NCBI GenBank assembly: GCA_025738555.1
Contig: JAOVFP010000021.1
Location: 1,860,001-1,924,000 of the forward strand
Direction: 5' to 3'
Origin: Cyathus striatus
Taxonomy: Eukaryota > Basidiomycota > Agaricomycetes > Agaricales > Nidulariaceae
DNA length: 64,000 nucleotides
In this document: piece by piece, positions 33,805-45,725 of the stretch
Numbering within the stretch: position 1 is the first letter of the stretch
Layout: each line of letters begins with the position of its first letter
Notes under the pieces: model-generated
The model's database searches: none
The model's input: only the letters and a program-made list of their open reading frames with translations
Told to the model about the DNA's origin: nothing
Program-made: the position numbers and the translations under genes

Positions 33805-34345
33805 TGCCAGCGTTGCAGGATTGATCAACGCATATGTGTTGACGCATGATGGGTTCACCGAAGTTGAATTGATTACACGCGATAAGTCTGTTGGGGGTGA
33901 TTGGTGTAGGGATCATGTGCATCCTGCGTTGATGATTAATAAGTGTGTTCTTCGCTGCCTTCCTTTTATTCTTACCACTTCACTTTACATCCTTGCTTAC
34001 TATCCATGTTTTTTCACCTTCTAGTGTTTACAGTGAATACTGCTTCTCTGGTCTCGAAATTTCCCGCCCTGTTATGTTCAATGAAACAGGCATTCTAATT
34101 ACTGGTGTAGACATGTGCAATTACATGGAAACCTTCGCTGAATAGTATATTAATGACAAAACTGAGATCCACTTCAAAAGGAAGTCCTCAATATCCGTAG
34201 AGACGAACGGGGGGGTGGAATATAAAGCTTGAGGATGTGAATATGGGGAATGTGGAGGTATTGAGGTATGCAAGGATCATTTTATGTACTGGGGTATGTC
34301 TTGTTATCCTCTCCTTTGCAAAATAGGGAGGATATGTTACTGATG
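33805..34345 (+). pseudogene. Flavin-dependent monooxygenase (FMO-like) fragment
   Basis: The first exon (33805-33942) reads ASVAGLINAYVLTHDGF, ELITRDKSVGGDWCRD and HPALMIN. After an intron, 34025-34142 gives NVYSEYCFSGLEISRP and TGVDMCNYMETFAE. This is the N-terminal FAD-binding part of FMO-type oxidases (GGxW after the first strand, then the fingerprint F-S and TG-D-C-Y). A TAG at 34143-34145 replaces a sense codon. The text continues as YINDKTEIHF, then shifts frame to NVEVLRYARIILCTG. Nothing recognisable follows beyond the SINE insertion at 34379, and the upstream GxGxxG exon is missing. Confidence 0.75.
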
Positions 34346-34378
34346 AAAGGTCGAATAGGGATGCAGTACACCCCATTA

Positions 34379-35097
34379 GGGGCACAATGGTGTAGTGGTT
34401 CCATCGTGCATGCCTGCCATTTGCACCCTGGCAGGCAAGGGTAGCGGGTACCCTGCTTGAGCATGAGCTCCTTGGTTCAATTCACGCCTGGCGCAATTAC
34501 TTTACTTACCCTACAAATTCACTTCTACCACACTGATTACGTCATCCCCACCTACTTTTCAGCATCATGTGTTACCTAGCACCACTACCATCACAAGACC
34601 CTATTACCCAATCAAACCAACGACAGCATCTGGAAGTGCCAAAGGTCCAGGCCATCACCTCCTGCAGCTCCATACCAAAGCCAGACTGTGGCCGGATCTG
34701 GGGGTCCAATATTACTTCATCTAAATTTGAACTATTCCGTCAGGGTACTCAAAAAACCCTGTTCAAGAAACCGTTTCGGATGTAGCACAAGGAACCGACG
34801 ATTACATCAGATGGCCACTGTGGCCTGGGAATTGCACCAGTATGAGTCTGAGTGGGATTGTTGGGTGCTGGCTTGCTGCATGGGAATTAGGGTGTTCACT
34901 GGAGCCAGGAATTTGAAACTTGATGTTGACAGGTATTGACGTATGATTAATTCTCAACTTCTCAAGCAACAGTCACACATCAGATACTGGAGAGGGGGCA
35001 CATAAATAGCTATATACAAATAAATGTAAGGTCTATATAGGGTTTACCCTGGGGACAATAAATGAGACTTTTTTTTAAAAAAAAAAAAAAAAAAAAA
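34379..35097 (+). mobile_element. tRNA-derived SINE (719 bp) with poly(A) tail
   Basis: The head has a Pol III box A (tggtgtagtgg, 34388-34398) and box B (ggttcaattc, 34474-34483). The 3' end is a run of about 20 A. The 14-bp direct repeat agtacaccccatta flanks it exactly (34365-34378 and 35098-35111). This is a clear target-site duplication from LINE-type retrotransposition. No coding capacity. The body is about 600 bp, long for a SINE, so it may be composite. Confidence 0.85.
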
Positions 35098-36103
35098 AGT
35101 ACACCCCATTATCCACCTACACTTATGCAAAAAATGGCTAAATGTCCATGGTTTCATGAGATGGTGTTACATTTGTTGTAGTTTGGGTTGAAGTGGAAGG
35201 AGATCATTGAGAGCACGAGGCCAAAGAATCTTGACAGGAGCAATGCGGGGGTTACTGGAGTGGAAGTCTGTGCAGGAGTAAGCTCACACTTATGTTTATG
35301 TTTGATGCTGTTGCTGATGATCATAGTATCTGCACAATACTTGCCCTTGAGGGCTGTAAAGTCTCCAATATATTCCATACGACAAATGTGTTTCTCACTT
35401 TGACTAAGCCTTTGCCAGATTGGGTACAGAAGAGTTGGTATGTCCCCCCTGACCCCATGATGGACTATGATTCACCCATTGTAGGCTACTAGATGTTTTC
35501 ACAGGGCACATTGACCTTTGCACCAAACTTGAGTATGATTTCATTTCACTCCCCTTTTCCCTTCTCCATATTAATGCCTGCCCATGCAATTCCTACACAA
35601 AACAGAGACTGGCACAAAAATTGTCAACTGGTTCTGGGACAAACTCAAGCAAGAATCCCTTGACATACATGTGGCTGGATTAAGTAAGGAACATTATGTA
35701 ATCCTAGGCTCATATTTATCCTCCATCTGCATGAAGAATACTTGAATTTCAATAAATTCCCTGTTTTATTTCACACAAAAAAATGTCAATAGCTAAAGTA
35801 AAAGTTGTATAGAGTATATATATCAAATTTTAAATGAGTTTATCCTGTGAGACATCTTAGGATAGTGTGCATACTTTCAGCTATGACTTCTACATGTTTA
35901 CTGTCAATCTCAAGTTCCACAAAGTTTCTAGTGGCCTTTGCAGAGCTCTTTACACTTAGCCATGTGTTCTGTATAGATCTGTGCAGAATCCATACGGAAT
36001 TTTCAGAATCCGTGTGGAATCTGCACAGATTTTTTTCATTTTGGCAGAGGTTTTTTTGGGTCTGTGCAGATTCTGTACAGAATCTTATTATACTTATTTC
36101 CTT

Positions 36104-36250
36104 GTGTGTGACACTCTGCATTAAGCATGACACTACATTGAGTGTGACACTAGGTGTTGAGTGTGACACTATGCACTGAGTGTAACACTAAGTGTTGAGA
36201 GTGACACTATATGTTAAATGTGACACTATGCATTGAGTGTATCACAGATT
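36104..36250. repeat. Minisatellite, ~19-bp unit
   Basis: About seven degenerate head-to-tail units with consensus near gtgtgacactatgcactga. Confidence 0.85.
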
Positions 36251-37077
36251 TTCATGTAGTGTCACACTTTTCACAAAGCATTACACTTGGCACCTGTGAC
36301 AAGACAGCAATGGAGACAAGATGATGGTAGGGATGAGATGAGATTATGAATTAACAGTTTTAATAGTATTCATTGTGATTTGAAACAGGAAAATTAAGGT
36401 ATTAAATAGATCTTGCAGATTCTGCATAAATCCATACAGAATCCATGCAGAATATATATGGATTCTGTATGAATTGGATGACATAAAGCCACCATGAAGA
36501 TTACTGAGAAGTGGGATTATACAATGCTTGCAAATGCTCACTCATGGCATCCAGAGAGCAACCAATGTGTTACTTCAATTTATCGGGGTCTTGTGCCAGT
36601 GAAAAATTTGCATAGGAGGGATTTTGTGATTGGTGGTGCTTTTGTACATTCACATTCTCATTCTAGCTTTTCTTCATGTTCCTCATTTACTCTTCTCTCT
36701 TCTCATTCTCCTCACTCTTCCCTCCTTGCTTTCTTTTTGAACTGTCTTGGCTGTCCACCATATTCTCGTAATTGTTCACCTCCATCAGCCTTTACTAGCA
36801 TTCACCTTGCTGTACTCCAATTTTTTGCTCCTGTTCTTCAGCCTTTCCTCTGCTCAACGCTGACTTTCCCTTGTACTAGTTCACTTCAAACACTGGATAC
36901 AGCTCTGAGGTAGCCACACATTGGATTGCATCCTACTTCTGTGGTGACAAATTGAAGTTACCTGAGTCAACTGGAGAAGCCATTCAACTCACAGAGCACA
37001 AGAGTGCATGGATTTGGACATGGTTCCCAGATCAGCTGACATGGGTAAATGAGGGTTATAGTGCCACTTTGGACTTC

Positions 37078-37134
37078 TGGCCATATGTCTCTCTCCTGGC
37101 CATATGTCTCTCTCCTGGCCATATGTCTCTCTCC
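37078..37134. repeat. Three perfect 19-bp tandem repeats
   Basis: The unit tggccatatgtctctctcc occurs three times without mismatch, within an open frame. As 19 is not a multiple of three, the repeat shifts frame with each unit. Confidence 0.93.
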
Positions 37135-39177
37135 TGTCCACATTCTCATTATGTGGCTGACCTTAATTTTCTCTGTAGATGGCCACAAGCAGCAGATGAA
37201 ATGCTTGAAGATATGTATCTCCGCAGTATGCACTCAGGAGGCAACTTCTTCACATGGCCATTTAAAGTCATTGATCTCCAGGAGATATCCACACTCACAC
37301 AGGAGAGGAAAGAGTTATGAGTGAGGTATGATAAGCGGGCTTATCAGCAGGTGTAATAAGCTTGGTCTATTTCGATTCCAGATTCATGTATGAAACAGTG
37401 ACATCTTCCTTCAATTCAATATATTTATTCAAGTATAAGAATAATTGCTCCTTCCTTTGTTATTTGTTAGTATTAGGGGCTTTCAAAGAGCTATGAATAG
37501 AGGTAGTAGTTCTTGTATATATATATGTAGTGATTCTCAATTTTTGACTCCTATTTGGAGTGCTTGTAGTTTCACACTCACTTTGTTTTATTATCTGCAG
37601 TTCAATAGTATAAATGACAGCAATTCCTAAGGTCTTATTTATGGAATGGTACTTGCTGGGTTCAGGCTATACTTAGGGTAGCATGGCTTGAAGTTAGTAA
37701 GAACATCACATTTAATGGTCTAATGCACAACATGGGAATCAATGAAAGATATTATTTTTAAATGAATACAGAAAATACCAAATCTGCCTTATCATACTGT
37801 ATCTGAATGGCAGAAGACATATAATGAAGTGTGGTATGCTGAGATGAGTTATGGTGATCTGAGGGGTCAATCAGAAGCAATCTGAAAAAGTATGTCTGTT
37901 ACCCATTCTATGCACACTTTGATACTGTCGTGCATGGTGCCAGGATAAATTCATAGCACACCTAATTCCCTGCCTTGTCAGCTGATATTCCTCTTTCATG
38001 CTGTAGATTTGTTTGCAGGCAGGAAGAGCTCAGTGTGTAGTTGACCCACTCAGCATCTGTTCTTCATATTTTGGAACACTGGCATTGGGTGGTATTGTTT
38101 ACAGAAGAAACTTAACCTCAAAAATTCACTCATTGAAAATTACATACTCATCAACATCTTCCTCTGCCAATCCTCCCGATGGGTTGACTTTCTTCAGTCA
38201 AATGGTACCATCCTCCTGCCAATTAGATGGTACTCTTCTGGTCTCTGCTGCATGTCCTTCCCAGGCTTGTAATGACATTCAATCTTGCTTCAAAAATCAA
38301 ATCTCTTTCTTATCAAAAATTGAACAAGTTGACAGCCAAATTTTGACTCTTTATCTGGTTAGTTCTTTTAGTTTCTCAGCTCCAAATTTCATTTCCTGAT
38401 GTAATCTAGACTACCAATAATTCATCTGTGATTTCCAACTCTACCTCCACTCCAGATGGCTGTTGTATCCAATGACTTCATTCTCCATCATTGATGTTTG
38501 TTATTCTGTTTATAGATTTATTCTTTGCTGTTCCAGCTATTTATTTTGTGTTTTTTCAAAGGAAAATTATTGAAATCTCACCTCCAGTACTACAATCTTC
38601 ATTACTTCTAAATTGGTCCAATGGCTGGACAGATATGCCTGGTTCAGAGTATGTTTATTTCCTTATTTTTAACCACCCTGTTTATGATCTATTCCTATTT
38701 CAGACTTATGAACTTCAAATTCAAGGCATCTACCACTATCACTATTAATGTAGTATATTGTTAACAGATCTCTCTTAATACAATTCCTCAACCATCTTTG
38801 TCCCTCCCCATGTTTAATCACTTATTAATTCAAAGTTCCTTTTCATTGATTTATCGTGGTAAATGTCTGTTGGGTGAGGTGGTAGTGGGCCCTGCCGCTT
38901 GCCGGCCCTATTTCTTTATATTGTAATGTGGCTAAATTTTCATCATGCTCAGAACCATTTCATTTCTACCTGGAGAATCAAAATCATTAAAATGCATATG
39001 AAAATAATCTACACACTATTTTGCATGAGTACTCATGATGTCGTTGTACATATTTCTGGAGCACAAAAATATAAACAGTACTAATTCAATTACATTATTT
39101 ATTTCAATTTCTAATGCCGACCCCACTCGTCTATGGAACATGAATGCCATCCAAAAATTAATTTGTACATTACATAC

Positions 39178-41322
39178 TTAATCTTCAAGTTCTTCACGAA
39201 TTAAATTCTCTGCTTGAATACCACGTGACTGAATGCTACAAGTGAAATACGGCGGCATGCTGATGAAATAATAATATGAACAAATTCATGAATATAACTA
39301 CTCTAGCCACGTACCTAACTGGTCTTTGCGTGTATTGACAATCTATTCCATCTGGACTGATCGGGGTTCCCAATTTATCCACTGGATCAGTGATACTAAA
39401 GGTGACAAGCAGAGATGCGACAGTCAACCACAACGTCTCCCTTGCAACCTCTTCGATATAAAATTAAGCAAAGTTGAATATGGATGATTGAACCCACCTT
39501 TTCCTGGACAAATCCGCCTACCCCAGCCAAAAGCTGTGTCGTAAAGGTGATACTCCATTTGGGGATTGATATTTCCAGATGCAGTAATAAATCTCTCAGG
39601 AATAAAATTATCCGTATCTGCTCCATATATCTCTTCATTGCGAAGCAGTGCCCAGATATTCCCGAACACCATAGTTCCCTTGGGGATTACACGACCCTCG
39701 TAGATGTCCTCTTCACGGGAGACGTGAGGAACACCCAGTGGTGTAATAGGACTAAATCGGAAGACTTCATCGACGATAGCATCAACGTATGGGATAGTAC
39801 CAAAGTCTTTCAACGTTGGAAGTCTACCGTCCAAAACAGCATCGACAGCAGCTTGTCCCTTTTTCTGTACTTTGGGATGAAGTGCGATCGTGAGAACGTA
39901 GCTCCAGATAGCCGCATTAGTCTATTTTCCAATGGATAAATAGGATACGGTAATTGTATACAATACAGATTAGCTCACCGTGTCAGCGGCACCTGAGGCG
40001 TTCGATGAAGGTCATTTATGATTTCTAAATGGAGGAGACAGCATGTATTACCTAAATAGACATTTCCAAGTGCAGCCGCAAGATCCTTCGATTTGCGTGC
40101 ACGTTCTTTCTCAGAAAGTTTGCTTGAGTTAATATTTTCAAGAAAATGAGCAGCAAGAGAGGGTTTCGCGACTCCTTTAGCCTAGATACAGTACTAAGTT
40201 AGAACTTTCATAAATATCTCGAGTGATTGGTACTGTACCATTTCTTCCTTGACATGTTGGAATGGTAACTCACGTGCGTCTTCGAAATCCTTCCGTGATT
40301 CGAACGCAGTGCGTTTAAATGACACTCCCGGAAACCAGGAAGGAAGATATTTCAACCAAGGGAATACGTCAGCTTTAACAATGTAAGAACCGTGGTATCA
40401 GTCATCATACGACGCATTTCCGTACCGATGTATTGGTCACGCTGATTCGTTTCCGAAACGAGAATAACGAGGTTGTTACTTCTTTGGATGTAAGGTTCTT
40501 CAGCTGAAGTAGGGGTAATCCCATAAGCAGCTGATAAGATAAAGTCACCAGTCATGCTGGGTTATGTTAGTGGTGTTGGTGAAGAACAGCATATGTACAT
40601 ACAGACGAAAATGTTTATCATAACCTTCTCCTTTCGAGTTTTCCAGGAGGCGAGACAGCAGTCTTTTGATTGCCTTGATTTGGTTAGGTCGAGTAATATG
40701 ATCTGTAGTCGTAAGCTGATGGAACAGTTTACGCGTCGCTTAGAAATAGTACATGTCACTGAGTGCAACATGTAAGTACTGTAATGGTCGATACTTACTT
40801 CGAAACTGGTCGTTGTATTTCATGAACGGTATTAGCCAATCTCCTCCCATCCTGAAAATATATATCAGAACAACATGAGCAAAAGGTATCACTTTAGAGG
40901 CCTACATTTCATTAAGCATGACTGCTCGTGGTCTATCAGAATAGTTTCCAGATCGCTTCACCAACACCTCCTGCACATCCTTGTTGGTGTTTAATACCAA
41001 CATAGGTGCACCTGGAATATGGAGAGCAATAGCATCGGACCCTAATATATCCGATATGTTATTAAAATATTGTTTCGGTAATGTCTCAATGATTGACTAT
41101 CGTACCGTATTTCTTTCCCCATTCTCTAAACGTTCGTCCTGGATGTTTCAAAACTGGCTGTGTAGAGCGAAGGTCAAGCAAATTTCCGATAAAAGGAAGT
41201 TTCGGTGGACTTGGATACGAGCGTGTGTTACTGCGTAAAATATATCGACGAAAGATATGCACAGCAGCTATCAAGAGGAGGAAAGATACAACATGGGTGG
41301 AGGACGGTAAATTCACATTCAT
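39178..41322 (-). CDS. Cytochrome P450 monooxygenase (A)
   Basis: Eleven exons on the minus strand encode 530 residues; all phases close. Exons: 41106-41322, 40906-41041, 40799-40851, 40603-40738, 40426-40556, 40239-40372, 40052-40181, a 14-nt micro-exon 39979-39992, 39498-39921, 39315-39450, 39178-39259. N-terminal anchor near VVSFLLLIAAVHIF and a proline-rich hinge (YPSPPKLPFIGNL). The I-helix motif GAADT spans the micro-exon. The K-helix ExxR is in DEVFRFSP, and the haem loop is FGWGRRICPGK. It resembles fungal P450s of the O-methylsterigmatocystin-oxidoreductase type. Probably ER-bound; substrate unknown. It is co-oriented with the UbiA-type enzyme and P450 B, suggesting a shared pathway (inference). 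Confidence 0.9.
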
Positions 41323-41913
41323 TTCAAAAGTATGGGAAGTAAGGGAGAGTAAAATCAGACCCCATCTTTTATTGTCTCCCACCATCAACGTAAATTTATG
41401 CATTACCCAGATCGGAAGTATTCAAATATCAAGGATTTACGGGGTAGTCATCTCTCCGTTGTAAATGGGGTTAAAATCAATCTAAGGTCTGACGGTGATG
41501 TGGGTTGTTATTTGCGATATTGTAGTCTCGATCAAAAACATCCGCTCTAAGTATATCCGGATGTTGAAGTATACCACTTATAAGCGCGGGGTGGGACTAA
41601 TGTGCCAAATCTGCGAGATGAAGGAGATAAGTAGTAGCAATACATCATGGTAACTTCCGATTGGGATGTTTAACAATTTCATCTTTTCATCGGACGTATG
41701 TGAGTGAGATCCCCATCACCGTCTGAAGTTCAAGAATCAAAATGGTATCTGTATGCGGTTGATTACTTCCGTCTTAGTCACATGTTATTTATTAAGAACT
41801 CCAAAACGTTATCCAGGCCAATTACACTACAACAGCTCCTACAATAATTACAAATATTGTCCACGTTTACTTATATCCAAGCCTTTCAAATAAAGGAAGA
41901 AAATGAGCACAGA

Positions 41914-43020
41914 TCAACCATAGCTATTGGAGGAGGAATATTTGAGCTGAAATTATGCCAAAAGAAGAGTGGCCTTACCTCGTACCACTTAAATGATTTC
42001 CTATCTGACACTTCCGAATGGTCGTTAAGAAACTGGAAGCTGCAAATAGCCGACAGCAGAACGAAGATGACTGAAACGATCATTGGAGGGCCCCAGATAA
42101 TTATCAACCCCCATGTAAATCCAAACATAAAAAGTACCAATGACCAACGTGCTGTGAATTGGGAAAAAACAATGGGTATAGTTTTTCGTCCTAGTAGAGC
42201 GTCTCCGCTGCGATCTCTGAAGTCTTGGGCGTGTCCCTGCAACATATGTGAAGGTGGTACATATCAAGTAGTAATCATTACTCACAGTTAGAGAGAAGAT
42301 AAGACCACTGGCAATGATAGCTTTCACTGAAGTCGTACTGAGGGATACATGGTGTCCTGCCAGAAAGGAGTAAACATCTTGCGTGGAATGTAAATGAAGC
42401 TGTATTCACCAAGAATATAAGTAGTCCCCCAGCAATAGCACATATATCCAATCGCCCCAATTGGACTCTTCGCTACGGGATTGGCAGACAATTCAAACTC
42501 GTTGTAAGATATGGTGGCCAGGAAGTAAACAGACGTTACAAGAAGTAGCCCATGGAATAGACTGAATAGAAAGCAAATGGCTACAACGCTGTAGTATAGA
42601 GCATTTCCTTGAGATAGCGTGATTCTACCAGAAGGAAATGGTCGGTATGGCTTGCAAATTCTGTCTTCATCCACTCCGATAAGCTGATTTTTAATCTTTA
42701 AATACGGTGTCAAGATAAGACCCTTACTATGTATTGAGAACGTACATCAAATGCCAGTAGATGCAATTCGAGCCACAGAAAGGCAATGAAAAATGTGTAT
42801 ATGTCTCCAGGACCTGCCAAGACCACTGCAACAGTGAGCTACGTAAAAGACATTGTCACTAGCTGAAAGATAAGAACCAAACATTAAGATATACCATAGG
42901 AACTATAACCAGCGGTGTGTCGCTCTTCGTGAAGAGATATAAGGTGTATAAAAATGATACTGCAGTACGACAGAATTCTGTGATACTAGTACGGAGTCCG
43001 GTTGGCTTCAAGGCGGCCAT
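41914..43020 (-). CDS. UbiA-family prenyltransferase or UbiA-type terpene cyclase
   Basis: Six exons (42895-43020, 42746-42838, 42410-42695, 42286-42356, 41979-42236, 41914-41946) encode 288 residues, mostly hydrophobic helices. The two prenyl-diphosphate/Mg2+ motifs are visible: NQLIGVDEDRICKPYRP (first Asp-rich motif) and GHAQDFRDRSGDALLGRKT (second). Aromatic prenyltransferases and the fumagillin-type membrane terpene cyclases share this fold, and sequence reading alone does not separate them. Flanking P450s on the same strand fit either a sesquiterpenoid or a meroterpenoid pathway. No polyketide synthase or other aromatic-substrate gene is in view, which mildly favours a cyclase role (inference). 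The ATG gives MAALKPTGLRTSITEFCRT before the first helix. Confidence 0.85.
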
Positions 43021-43575
43021 GCTTGGTTCTCAGTCGTAGTTTTTGATGATTGTGAAGTTTCAGGAACATATAGATCTTATGTGATGAAAACTGAAAAGGT
43101 AGTTTCCAAATTGAGTCAGACATCATCGCAACTAATGGAGACGCATGAGGGAGCATACCCCCCTGCAGTACCTTTACTATCACAAATCAACGTTCAGCGA
43201 TAATAATAAAAGTGCTTCAGTAGGCGCGTTGATTCACGATATGACTATCATAGAAGTTTTGTTAGATACATCTACCTCGGTTATGGGCCGCTTGTAAAAA
43301 TCAACCAGAAAACTGACCGTCACGGACGGAGATTTGATGATACAGGCTCTCAAATTTCAAAGCTTCCATCTCATGGCCAAGAGGAAATGCTATCGGTCTC
43401 TTGCTCTCTTCTCAGGGAATCGCTCAGAATAAATATAGCACAACCTGCAAGAAATATCAACGCATACCGAAATTTGCACAAGAACATCCGTGAGCCAATG
43501 AAATATCTGTTATTATTCTTTCCTTAGGCAAAGGAATTTGGTCACTTTACAGTGTAGTATGTACATATTCAAGCC

Positions 43576-45725
43576 TTATATTTCCTGATTTAATATTAGA
43601 GACTTGGCCTTCTCGCTGCGTGGCTTGATCTCAAGTTTGAAAGGAGATGGATGGCTGAAAACATCATAAAATATGTATTAAATGTTGTGGAAGCACACAT
43701 TCGCACCTCACGGTTCCTGGCAAAGGATCATACACAGGAGTTATTTCTTCTGCGGTGTTCGGATCGACAGCCTTGGAAACCTTAAACGCCGCAAGAGACA
43801 TCGCACATCCAATAAAGATCGCTGCGTCGGCAAACCAGATACCGGGGCAGCTACGTCTGCGACACCAAAGATATTAATAGAAATACCATCGATAGTGCTA
43901 CTGAACATACCGCCCAAATCCAAACGCAAACTCCATGGGGTCCAGTTGTGGCTTGGGTCCTAAAAACCGCTCGGGATTGAAAGTCATGGGATCGGAGTAC
44001 GTTGCTTCATCGTGAGACATCTGCCTATTTGGGAAGGAGATTATCGTTGGACGGGGATTTGTGTATACGCAGTGAGCCAACGGAATCGGAACGTACCAAA
44101 TGTTGGCGATAATAATTGATCCATTTGGAATAAAATAGCCCATATGGACATCATCTTCAGTAGACCTATGAGGTCCACCTGTTAAAAATCTCTAATTCAG
44201 CATGGTAAAAGGACCAAGCCCGATTTCATAGGCGTACCGAGAGGCGTTACAGTATTCCATCGAATAATCTGAACCAAATCAGAAAAGAAAACAGAAAACA
44301 CAATCAAAGAGGGTACTTCTTTCACGAAAGCATTGACATATGGCATATGTGGTCGATCAGCAAAAGTAGGTAGCCTATCCGACCCCACAACCTCATCAAT
44401 TTCTTTCTGAGCCCGCTCGGCGATGTCCGGGCGCAGAGTCATAACGAGATATGCCGCGTAAATAGCGGACACGCTCTAGAATACATAGCTCCTTGTGAGA
44501 GTACGCCACTTGAGTAAAAAAGATACATACAGTATCAGAAGCACCAGAGTACAAACTCTTTGCACTCCATTTGATCAAAATTTCTTCATCCGGGTTAGTC
44601 TCCAGCAAACTTGAAACAAACGAAACAGGCGCTGTTCCTTTTTCCTAAGTAAATTAAGAGAATACATTAGCAGGTCCTTCCCCGAGAGAAATATAAAACT
44701 CGCTAATGTTTCTTTCGTGTAGTCATAAGGCATCTGCGCCATCCGTTCAAGGGTTTCAGAAATTTGAATTGCATATCTCTTGAAGAATGCACCAGGGAAC
44801 CAAGTCGGAACATGTTTTACTGTAAAAATAGTCAGTATCAGTGTGAATCACCGCAATGAGTACGTACACCATGGGAGATATTCCACGAGGTAATACGGAG
44901 GCGTCGTAGTACGAGAGAACTGGTCAAGTGCTTCGGTGGCAACGGCAATAATAGGGTCATTCATTTCGTCTACTACTTCGTAGCCATACGTGTCACGCAA
45001 CATGGTCGCACCGGCCGTCCTGAGAAAATGACGTCTTCAAAAAATGCTCCTCATCCGAAGCAAAAACATACAATCTCAAATGATCATTAAGTTTCTCGGG
45101 ACTTCTCAGGATGTTCCTAATCAACCGACGAGCCTCAATTTCTTTGGAATGATCAAACCGTTTGTTGGCTGCAGGCGTCCCGATCGCACTGTGAAACAAC
45201 TTCCGAAGCTGCTTCCATCTGTCATTGTAGGGAGAAGCACCAATAGCCTGGTTCCACCCTCCAAGTTCGCCAGTCAACACCAGTCCTACAATGGGGGATA
45301 AGTATCTAAAAACACTATCTAACATATGAATTGGAGATACTCACGCGGACGATCAGAGTAGATAGAACTTTTGGCTGCAAGCATATCATTCGCTGCGCTA
45401 ATACTGTTCAAGACTACTATAGTCTGGCCGAATATCGTAACTGAGGAGATATCGCCTACAGAGGCAAACGAATATGAGTAAGTGTCCGATATTCTTGGGT
45501 GGGCGCACACTGGAGCACACACTTACCATACTTCTTTCCCCAGTCAGCGAATGTGAGCCAGGACTTGCTCGCATTTGGAGGCATATCGAAGAGATTCCCA
45601 ATGAGTGGATATCCTTCCGGGCCGGGGGGTAGACTATGAGATGACTTGCGACGTGGAAATCCCCATATTGCAAGCGAGGTGAAGACAATGATTGCCAATG
45701 CGATAATTTGAAAGTTGTCTAGCAT
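43576..45725 (-). CDS. Cytochrome P450 monooxygenase (B)
   Basis: Twelve exons on the minus strand encode 506 residues with consistent phases (45527-45725, 45345-45455, 45072-45285, 44868-45019, 44704-44819, 44531-44644, 44317-44475, 44238-44268, 44097-44178, 43911-44024, 43707-43856, 43576-43654). N-terminal anchor: IIALAIIVFTSLAIWGF; hinge: LPPGPEGYPLIGNLFD. The I-helix motif is YSGASDT-S, the ExxR is EIIR, the PERF-like segment is NPERF, and the haem loop is FGFGRRSCPG. One intron (44645-44703) appears to use a GC donor (gcgagt), because no GT donor keeps frame. It has the same OrdA-like fold class as P450 A but is clearly a different family. Probably ER-anchored; substrate unknown. Confidence 0.9.

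Larger units (their letters stand above)
35112..39177. other. AT-rich, repeat-laden gene desert
   Basis: Contains several open fragments without recognised domains. One (36494-36912) has a His/Ser-rich stretch; another (36952-37320) includes DKLKLPESTGEAIQLTEHKS and NFFTWPFKVIDLQEI. I suspect decayed transposon coding sequence but cannot name it. Imperfect inverted motifs (gtgcagaatcc / ggaatctgcac) cluster at 35970-36090, with related ones at 36410-36470. No host gene is supported. Confidence 0.5.

Noticed and set aside
34381..34495. A tRNA gene
   Set aside because: Box A and B are present, but the acceptor and anticodon stems do not close into a cloverleaf. The A tail and target duplication at 35098 show a SINE.
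36494..37320. Open frames as a host gene
   Set aside because: The segments lack recognisable domains, contain a 19-bp tandem repeat that shifts frame, and are surrounded by repeats. More likely transposon debris.
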